From assembly GCA_023053685.1 (NCBI GenBank), contig JALIGW010000001.1, forward strand, positions 161,188,547 through 161,252,546: a stretch of 64,000 bases of DNA. Reading direction: 5' to 3'. The notes under the pieces are model-generated. The model made no database searches. It had not been told where the DNA came from and worked only from the letters and a program-made list of their open reading frames with translations. The position numbers were made by a program, and so were the translations under genes. Positions 11,801-64,000 of this stretch are shown here, piece after piece; within the stretch, counting starts at the first letter, position 1, and each line of letters begins with the position of its first letter. Source of the stretch: Diadophis punctatus similis. Lineage: Eukaryota; Chordata; Lepidosauria; Squamata; Dipsadidae.

Positions 11801-14028
11801 AGCTCTCTGTACAGTCTCAAGTAGTGCCAAGCAGCATTAAAGTCCATTGCAAGAGAAGGATAAAAAGAGACATATGATTCTTCAGAGATACAAATATTGT
11901 AAGCAGTTTATAGAGTCTTCTTCACCTCTTAAATTCCTCCCCAAATTTTACAGCTAAGCCATATCCCTGACTCATGAAACTTATCGCTACTCATCAATCA
12001 TGCACTGTCTGCTAAGACTGCAGCAATCCCTCTTAACAGTTGATCTAAATGCAAATCAGAGATGCTCTGGCAGGATGAAACTCCTGGCTAATGTATTTGG
12101 TTTGGCAGGTCTTAACTTATGCAGACCTACTTTAGACACAATAAAAGCATTCACAAAAAGGAGTAGTTGGGTCAAATCCTGGGACACCCAACCACTAAGT
12201 ATGTATTCTATTGATTTCATTCAATCTATTAATGAAATAGATATTTCTATTCCAAATTATGGCAAAAGAGCATAGAAATCAAAAGTTTCTTCTTTGTATT
12301 ATTTGAAAAGCAGAACAACATCGTAAGATGATCCAGTTACACTAGGGCTTAAAACAAGACATAGTCATGAAGCAACTCTGCTGAATAAAGTATGCTTAAA
12401 CATACACAAAGGAGAACAGAAGACACTTTTCATTAAAACAAGGAAACATTAAAGATGTACAAAGTAACTCTAAAAGTTTTGTGTGAACAACCCCAATTTT
12501 TTTGTAGGTGCCAAATAAACTTAACTAAAAGAAATGTAGGAATGGGTGGCTTCCGAGGTAGATTTCACTTTTTAATATCCACCAACTTTACAAATTGTGC
12601 TCTCCCCTTTTGAGACATTATTCTTTCTCTCCCCTCCCCTCTCCTATCTTTCATAACTGAACCTCATTGAACTTGCTAAGCAACTATGAACTAAATTGCC
12701 TTCAATCTGAATAAAAACAATTTCTGTAGTTTTAGAAATAAGAACATCAGGACAGGCATGAATTCAGAATCTATCAGATGCAACTTAGAAAAAGAGGTGC
12801 TTGGGAAGACAAATGACAGGTTGCAATTCTCTACCACAATGAAATGGAATAAGCCTCTCTGAATTTGCTGGAATTTACTTCTGAGAAAATATGCATAGAA
12901 ATACATTTCATAGACAAAATATTACTATTCTATGATTGGATGGTGTTAAACATGAATGACTCAAACAACAAGGCTACACTAGCACTTCCTTAAGAAGGTC
13001 AACAGATAAAATCTTCAACATGAAAGACATTATCCTCTTGTGAACATATCACCGTCTTCTCTTCTTCACTAGTAAAAATGCCCTGAGCTCCTTTTTAAAT
13101 GAATGGAGAAGCTTCTCCTTTCCCTCAAGACGCTAGAGGCTGAGAATTCCTAAGCCAATGAAGATGAAAATCATACTTCACACATACTAAACTGACAGGA
13201 CAAGTACATTCTCCTTTTTTAGGAAAACTCAATTGTATCTAAGAAAACATTAATTCTGTTTTAGGACCAGAAGAGAAAGATAAGAAAGAGGACCATATCT
13301 GTTCCAGTCTCCAGAAGGTAGCCAAAGCTACAAATGAAACTTTAACTTTGAAAACTGAGCATGATAAATCACATAAATATAAAAGTAACCATCTGTATCT
13401 TTCCATCATGTTTTGAAAACCTGACATATCCTAACCATTTTACAAAGCTTATTGAATGTGTAACATAATTACAGAATTCAGATTAGAGGATGCTATTTGA
13501 ACAGGACTGAAACTGCATTTCTTTCAAAACCTACCCTTGCAAGAGTGCATTTTCTCAGAGAAACAAGAATTTATAGTCCCCCCAAATCTACTCTCCGAAC
13601 CAAATTTCATCATGGGCTGAAGCTGTAATCTCTCCAAACCCAAAAAACAGATGTAAGGAAGTGAAGGAGAAAAAAGGTATGTTGGGAACAGGGTTCCAAA
13701 AACAATAACAACAACACATTTCTGGGGGCATGAAAACAAGCAAAACTTTTTTTTTGAATTGCACAATACACAACAGGACAAGGAAAAGCTTTTGGTGTTC
13801 TTAAGCCTCTCTGTCAAGGATGAAGGCCTTTTGGTTATTGCAAAAAGAGACAGAGACAGAAAGACACGAGGATGAGGGAGGAGAGAGAGCTTGTTCACTC
13901 TGTGGGCACATCACTTGAGGTGGAGCATTGTGAGGACAGACGAGAGGAAGATGCTTCTTATTTCCAGAGTCCTCATTCTTGCACCTCTGTCTCCTCCTCA
14001 AAGATCCCATGTCGGCTGTGCTTTGGCT
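8881..14028 (-). other. TRAM2: probable long TRAM2 3' UTR
   Basis: Runs from the TRAM2 stop to a minus-strand AATAAA at 8901-8906 (TTTATT on plus). Over 5 kb it is AT-rich and nearly free of the dense repeats seen elsewhere. Human TRAM2 also has a multi-kilobase 3' UTR, as I recall. Other AATAAA candidates exist inside, so the true end is not proved. Confidence 0.45.
10965..11035 (+). repeat. short LINE/SINE 3' tail-like fragment
   Basis: AATTTCGTTGTATACATGAT and GACAATAAAGGC form a recurrent squamate non-LTR 3' terminus. No 5' part is visible. Confidence 0.4.
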
Positions 14029-58264
<44,236 letters not shown>

Positions 58265-58768
58265 GGCCGGCAGGGACGCGAGCGAGCGGCCCGGCCCCAC
58301 CGCCCTTGCCTCCGCCCAGTGCCGCCAACTTCTCCCCGGCCCCTGGACAACTTCGCGAGCAAGGCAGACCGGGGCCAGAACCCGATCCCCACCCTGCGCA
58401 GGCGCCGCTCTCGCCGGCTGGCTGGCTGGCTGCTCGGCCCCGCCTGGCTTAACCCTCTATCTGCCTGCCTGGGCTGAGGCTAGCGGGCGGGCCGGAGGCT
58501 CTGGTCCTCGCGCGGCGTGGCTGGAGGCTCCGCCTCCTGCCAAAGTCCGGCCTTGCAGATTCTCCCAGACCAGGACCTCCCCTGCTGAAGCCCAGCCTAG
58601 TTTCGTGGCACCATCCTTCCCGGGAGAGTTCCTACCGGGGAGGCGAGCAAGCCTGGTGGACGGGGAATCTCTGACCATAGTTAAAAGAACCCCGCAGTTC
58701 CACCTAGACTCTACTAGACTATGTAGCTGTTGACATAGCAGCTCGTTAGGGGTGCATGGTGAAAACAA

Positions 58769-59554
58769 AAAAGGGGGTTCAAATGATTCAGTTTCTGTGA
58801 TTTGGGTGTGTAGGGAGACAGTCCAATTCTACTCGGGTTTTATTCTGCAGTTAGTGTCATAGAACTTATTCCCAAATGTACATGATCAGTGTGCCTCCCA
58901 AAAGTGAACTATACATATTTTCTCGTTGTCACCCTGTTTTTTTAAAAATAAACTTCTTCGGGGTCTGCTAATGCCACCACTTTATCTCAAACTACCTTAA
59001 TAAAACATAGATAAATAAGCTATTTTTCCTCCATAGGGATCTTCCTCATAACTATCCAAGTTGCTCTGATAGCAAGATGGGTGGCTTATATATGTAATAA
59101 ATAAATGTAAATAAAAAAGGCTAATCAGCCATACAGAAAGGGCCTTAGGAGTTAGCTTCCCATGTCAAAAACCGATATAACTTATTTGTTAAAAAGGAAA
59201 GGGCTTTCTTTTGAAGGTAGTAATGAGCACACATACAACAAACATCTGAATTATTATTTTTTCCTTGTTCTGTTGTTATACTATTACTGCCACTGTTTCA
59301 TCTGCCTACCTTTAATACAGCCTTCTATAATATCTCTGCTCCTCCTCCTAATAATTCTTGAGTTAAGCGCTGTTAGTCATGCTGCTCTCTGCTCAAGGCA
59401 GTAAAGAAGGGAAAATCTTGAGATTAAGGAGAGGCATGAAAACAGCCTACATCTCAAGATCATCTTTGAATAGAGACAAGCAAAAAACCACAGAATATCA
59501 TTAAGAATTCATAAAGCTAATTTTGCACTATAGTGATAAACTTCACTTATCAAT
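58769..59554. other. upstream intergenic sequence, nothing recognised
   Basis: Unique AT-rich sequence upstream of TRAM2; no exon of a neighbouring gene was found. Confidence 0.5.
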
Positions 59555-59955
59555 CAAGTTGTTTAGTGACCATTCACAGTTATAATGGTGCTGGAAAAAG
59601 AAACTTTTATCACCAGTCCTCGGATTTATGACATTTTCAGCATTCATGCAGTCACATGATTTCCATTCGCCTACTTCATAACGGGCTTCTAAAAAACAGA
59701 GTCAATGGAGAAGCTGGCAGTAAATTCGCAAGTCACAACAATATGCATATGCACCAAGACAAATTCCTTGTGTGTCCAATCACACTTGGCCAATAAAAAA
59801 ATTCTATTCTAATGTGACATCTCACTTAATGATCCATGATAATTTGCATAAAGATGGCGGCAGAAGTGACCATCACAGTCACATGATGTCTCAGTGACTG
59901 TGTCACTTAGTGACAGAATAGCTGGTCCCGGTGGTTGTTAAACAAGGTCTATTTG
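59555..59955. mobile_element. old Tigger-like element split by a LINE tail
   Basis: AGTTGTTTAGTGACCATTCA and internal words match the family. It is interrupted at about 59738-59815 by CTTGTGTGTCCAATCACAC and CCAATAAAAAAATTCTATTC, a recurrent squamate non-LTR 3' terminus. Both are decayed. Confidence 0.5.
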
Positions 59956-60212
59956 TAATCCCATCTTTCTTCTGAAAAAAATCAGGGTGGCTTACATTTC
60001 TGCTCAAGACAAATTTGTGCAAGTCTGTTGTAATTTAGAAGAATAACAACGTGTCTTTCCATACCTGAAAATGAGGCCTTCCCATCCTAGACCAACACGC
60101 TGCAGCTCCCTGGTTCAACTATGAATAGTGGTTTTATACAGTGTTCTGGAGCTAGAATGCGGCAAACAATATAACCCACCTACAACTTAAGAACCTGTGA
60201 AAATATTCTTTA

Positions 60213-60588
60213 CAGGTAGTCCTTGTCTTACAACCATTCATTTAGTGACTGTTTGAAGTTACAACGGCACTAAAAAGTGACTTTTGACCAATGTTCCCAC
60301 TTATGACCATTGTAGCATCCCATCGACAAGTGATCAAAATTTGAACACTTGGCAACTGGCATGTATTTATGATCATGTGATCACCATTGGTAACCTTACC
60401 ATCTGGCTTCTGACAAGCAAAATCAATGGGGAAGCTGGATTCACTTAACAACCATGTGATACACTTAACTTCAGTGATTTGCTTAACAACAGTGGCAAAA
60501 AGGTTGTAAAATGAGGCAAAACTCAACCACTGCCTCGCTTAGAAGTGGAAATTTGGGGCTCAGTTATGATTGTAAATCGAGGACTGTC
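60213..60588. mobile_element. Tigger-like MITE with TA target site
   Basis: CAGGTAGTCCTTGTCTTACA to TAAATCGAGGACTGTC, flanked by TA. Nearly as well preserved as 24111. The flanks to 61212 are unique. Confidence 0.72.
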
Positions 60589-61220
60589 TATATTTAAAAC
60601 CAGCATAGAAGATGGAAAAAGAAATACATTTCTAGGGTACCACTGCGGAACAGCTGAAAATATTAAAATGACTCTGAAGCCCAGGTCCAAAAATTGTATT
60701 TCTATAATTAGATCATGCATTGTGTACTTATAATCATATGCATCATGCTTCATATTCAATAATCAGAAGGGAATGATTTAAGTCAGAAAGTGTAATGTAG
60801 GGGCAAAAATCTCCATGGCATGGCCAGAATAAATATTGGGGCACCAATATAATGTTAAAGTGTTTGATATTGTTTATGCTATTTTCTCTCTCTTTTTTGT
60901 TATTTTAGAATGGCTTTGCTATGTTTTTAAAATTTGCAAACTTTGTAAACTGTTCTGAAAACTATTGTTGACTTAATAAAATTAATGCATAATTTCCAGT
61001 TTCAGTCATGAAGTTGCAGCCCAATGCAGAGTTAAGTGTTTGATATATGTGTCTTTTAACCTATTTATTATGATGATTTGTCCTGAGGCAGTTACTCTCT
61101 TTCAGGCCCAAAATAGGAGGAGGGAATGTACAATGGCCTGAATTCCTGAATAAAGTACAGGGTATAAACAAAAGCAGACAAATAAACCAATCACCTTGCA
61201 GTCCAAATCATAGTTTAGAT

Positions 61221-61760
61221 CAGTGATGGCTAACCTTTTTTGGCTCGCGTGCCAAAAGGGTGTGTGTGCGCACACATGTGCCTACACCCATGCCCTCTCC
61301 CCATGCATGCACACAACCCCCACACTGCCTCTGCGCATGTGCACAGGCCTCACTGAAGCCTCCAGACTCCTGAACCCTGGGGACGGCACAAAACGTCCCA
61401 ACGGGCCAACCGGAAGTTTGTTTCCAAACTTCTGGTTGGCTCATTGGGACATTTTTCGCACTCCGGAGGCTTCAGGAGGCTTCCCTGAAGCCTCCGGTGT
61501 GAAAAATGTCCCAACGGGCAAATCGGAAGTTTATTTTTCCAAACTTCCGGTTTGCCCATTGGGCTCTTTTTCGCACTCCGGAGGCTTCAGGTAAGCCTCC
61601 TGAAGCCTCCGGAGGGCGAAAACGGTCTTCCCCAAGGTTGAAAATCAGCTGGCCAGCGTGCGCATGTGCGCTGGAGCTGACATAGGGCAACGCCTCACGT
61701 GCCCTCCGATATGGCTCTGTGTGCCACCTGTGGCATGCGTGCATAGGTTCGCCATCACGG
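61221..61760. mobile_element. hAT-type element with alternating internal hairpins
   Basis: CAGTGATGGCTAACC to GGTTCGCCATCACGG, TSD GTTTAGAT / GTTTAGGT. Between about 61390 and 61625 two hairpin types alternate (ACGGGCCAACCGGAAGTTTG-type and CTCCGGAGGCTTCAGGAGG-type), each occurring twice, by tandem duplication of a unit of about 115 bp. Confidence 0.88.
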
Positions 61761-61768
61761 GTTTAGGT

Positions 61769-62317
61769 ATTCTCTCTTAATGAAAGTGAAACTATAGTTT
61801 GAATTTTCTTACAGTTTCATGGCAGCAGGAAACTAAATTTAGAGATGGACAGTTTACACCTGTCTAATATGTAGTGAGCCTTTTGAAAAGTTTTCTGAGA
61901 TTTAAATTCCACTCTACATTGAAGTTTCCTTAATGTGTGCAGAGTGCAGTCCTTAAATATTTACTTAGCAATACGGTTTTTTTTTTAAAAAAAACTTCAT
62001 TTCTTAGTACATTTGTGCCATGCCAGGCAAAATGGCATATGGTAGCAAATCAAGGTCTGTTGAACTTACATCTTGGCAGACATCTCAGTGGCTTTGCAGT
62101 TGCTCATGACTTCACCAATGCTTTTTGAAGATTCCCCCCCCTTAAATATGTTTTATAATTTAAAAAAAAAAGTAATTGGAGGGAGAGAAGACTGAGGTTC
62201 ACATCCTTGGTGTTCTTATTTTTTCTCACAAATGAAAAAAGGCAGATGAAGACACTGTGGTTGGAATTTGGTGGCTACCTCTGCCTCCTGTCTCTAAGTC
62301 CAGTTGTCTGAGGATGT
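61769..62317. other. intergenic, nothing recognised
   Basis: Unique AT-rich sequence, no gene or element identified. Confidence 0.5.
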
Positions 62318-62521
62318 TTTACCTTAATCTAAGGTGACCAGACGTCCCAATTTTGGCGGGACAGACCCGCTTTTTAATGCTTTGTCCCGCGTCCCGCCCG
62401 TCCTCTAAAAAGTCCCGATTTTTTGAAAGAATGCACGACTAGGGCATTCTTTCAAAAAATTGGCCTGAAAGGGCGGCGTGCGAGATTGGGGGGAGGAGTT
62501 AAACTTTCGGCGGGCACGGCT

Positions 62522-62587
62522 TTGCAAGGGCTCTTCGCGGTCTACAAGCCGCCAGGTATGCACTGGAGGGCGGTGAAGAGGCGCCTG
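62522..62587 (+). pseudogene. TRUB2-like N-terminal fragment captured in a repeat
   Basis: The frame LQGLFAVYKPPGMHWRAVK resembles the start of TRUB2 (mitochondrial tRNA/mRNA pseudouridine synthase), whose N-terminus I recall as HGLFAVYKPPGLKWKHLR. No initiator ATG or catalytic core follows; the frame runs into GC-rich low complexity. A captured exon fragment is the simplest reading; chance is possible but the run GLFAVYKPPG is specific. Confidence 0.6.
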
Positions 62588-62659
62588 ATGCAGCCCCGCC
62601 CTCTCGAAATGGCCGGCGTCGCGGTGGGCGGGGCGGCCCGAGCGAAGTATTGGATCCAA

Positions 62660-63115
62660 GATGGCCCTCGGGCCGGTGCTGGCTCAGCCGGCCGGGGCCC
62701 CCGCCGCAGCCTTCCCGCCGCCGGGGCAGCCGGGACTGGGGGCCCAGCCGCAGGGGCAGCAGCAGCAGGCCTCTCAGCTCGGGCCGGCCGTGGGCGGCGT
62801 TGGCGGCGGGCGGGCGTCCCGCGTTGACTCCTCCGGCGGCGGCTGGAAGCTGGCGGAAGAGCTGGTGTGAAATTCACACCGGCTCTTCCGCCGGCTTCCA
62901 GCCGCCGCCAGAGGAGTCAACTCAACGCGGGACGGCCGCCCGCCACCAACGCCGCCCACGGCCAGCCCGAGCTGAGAGGCCTGCTGCTGCTGCTGCCCCG
63001 GCGGCTGGGCCCCCAGTCCCGGCTGCCCCGGCGGCGGGAAGGCTGCGGCGGCGGCCCCGGCCAGCTGAGCCAGCGCCGGCCCGAGCTGAGAGGCCTGCTG
63101 CTGCTGCGTCCAACC
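62660..63115. repeat. large imperfect palindrome
   Basis: Arms of about 210-240 bp meet at GGTGTGAAATTCACACC. Arm words such as CCTCTCAGCTCGGGCC have their complement GGCCCGAGCTGAGAGG on the other side. The right arm also repeats CGAGCTGAGAGGCCTGCTGC twice (about 62968 and 63083). Both strands read as Pro/Gly/Gln-rich protein, which I do not treat as genes. Confidence 0.85.
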
Positions 63116-63442
63116 TGGCCATCCTCGACGTGTGCGAGGTCAGCGGGTGGCGCGGGACCCCCGGGCGGGCGGGGGGGAGGGAGGAGGAGAGCCAAGAGAC
63201 GCTGGGGGCTGCTCCCCTTCCCAAGCCACTGCCGGCTCCCGAAGGGGAGGCGGGAGGCGAGGAAAGGCCTCCTGCCTCCCCCCCCCACCTGGACGCCGAC
63301 ATTAGCCGTCTTTTGCCCTCTGCACATGCGCAGCGTTCTGCGCATGCGCAGAGGGCAAAACTCAAATTGCGGCGTCCAGGCAGCCCCGCCCCCCGTCGGT
63401 GTCCCGCTTAAGAAAAAAAAATCTGGTCACTTTACCTTAATC

Positions 63443-64000
63443 ACACTTTAATCAATGGTGTGGTGCAAATGTCATGATTGTCCTGACTTCCATTTTGGTG
63501 ACTATTATGATTTCAGAAATCCAAGCTTGTTTGTCAAAGCAACTAATAGAAGAACAAATGATTTTCATTATTTTTTATTAATACAGCTTTTAAATATCTA
63601 TTATTTCCTTGTCTTGATTTTGAATCCAGGTATTTCCAAAGTAAAACACCATTAGAGGCATAATTGAATAAGCACAGTGAGAAGAACTAAGGTGCCTCCC
63701 AGATCCTAGATTTACACTCTGACAATGGAACAGCTGAGCTTGCTGTATTGCTACCACTTAACTTCCATTTTCCATAAAAGGAACTAATGCTGGATTAGCT
63801 TTCTCTGTCATGAGACTGGCAGAAATTAGTTGTTTTGTGAGTGTGTTTCTCTTAAAAAAAATTTCAAAAACATCTGAAGTTTTAGAATTATTATTATTTT
63901 AATCTTCCTTGGAAATGCACATATGTTTTAAGTCCCTAAAGCTTATGGGATTCAGCAAAAAGGAAGAGACTGAAACAATCAGTTGGGCTGAGTTACATTC
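63443..64000. other. intergenic, nothing recognised
   Basis: Unique AT-rich sequence to the end of the window. Confidence 0.5.

Larger units (their letters stand above)
62330..63430. mobile_element. GC-rich element with 12 bp flanking repeats, gene fragment and giant palindrome
   Basis: Inverted tips GTGACCAGA / TCTGGTCAC, flanked by the 12 bp direct repeat TTTACCTTAATC (62318-62329, 63431-63442). In order: a CCCGATTTTTTGAAAG stem-loop (62415-62462), a TRUB2-like coding piece, a palindrome of about 460 bp centred near 62872, a CpG-rich spacer, and a hairpin with the TGCGCATGCGCA core (63312-63358), then an A9 run. A 12 bp duplication is long for a cut-and-paste transposon and fits target-primed retrotransposition. 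The element class is unresolved. Confidence 0.7.

Noticed and set aside
62650..63411. 253-codon Pro/Ala/Arg-rich frame and several antisense frames
   Set aside because: Long frames are expected in very GC-rich palindromic DNA; the reading is repeated on both strands by symmetry. Only the GLFAVYKPPG piece has family resemblance.

Overview
This is a vertebrate nuclear genomic window, almost certainly from a squamate reptile (lizard or snake). Two spliced protein-coding genes are recognisable exon by exon. The repeat content also fits squamates: tRNA-headed SINEs with CR1 or (AAAT)n tails, many small hAT and TA-target transposons, CR1/L2 LINE fragments, an ORF1-only L1-like element, and a full-length DIRS tyrosine-recombinase retrotransposon. 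The exact species cannot be named from sequence alone.

Host genes. Positions 1-7754 (+) hold the last five coding exons of EFHC1 (myoclonin-1, a DM10/EF-hand protein of motile cilia). Positions 14029-58264 (-) hold a complete TRAM2 gene (translocation-associated membrane protein 2 of the ER translocon): 11 coding exons, 372 residues, all GT-AG introns, and an ATG inside a CpG-rich promoter at about 58.1-58.6 kb. The genes are convergent, tail to tail. As far as I know EFHC1 and TRAM2 are also neighbours in human (6p12), so this is conserved synteny. The interval 8.9-14.0 kb is nearly repeat-free and is probably the long TRAM2 3' UTR.

Mobile-element layout. EFHC1 introns carry hAT elements and old LINE pieces. 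TRAM2 intron 9 carries a 2.8 kb L1-like insertion with an ORF1 but no reverse transcriptase (HAL1-like), flanked by an 18 bp target duplication. TRAM2 intron 4 carries a 6.1 kb DIRS element in the same orientation as TRAM2. Its gag-like, RT/RNase H and tyrosine-recombinase frames are all open, and it has inverted terminal repeats and a textbook internal complementary region. TRAM2 intron 1 (22 kb) is a mosaic of hAT, Tigger-like, CR1/L2 and SINE insertions, several of them nested. Upstream of TRAM2 (58.6-64 kb) no further gene was found. A GC-rich 1.1 kb element at 62.3-63.4 kb carries a TRUB2-like coding fragment and a large palindrome.

Most striking signals: (i) the structurally complete DIRS element with CCAAT/TATA promoters in both terminal repeats; (ii) the ORF1-only L1 derivative; (iii) fold-back hAT elements whose palindromic centres share the same TGCGCATGCGCA-type (NRF1-like) core, a core also present in the 62.3 kb element; (iv) precise nested insertions with 8 bp duplications that date events relative to each other. 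I saw no evidence of a wholly new biological system; the novelty is in mobile-element architecture.
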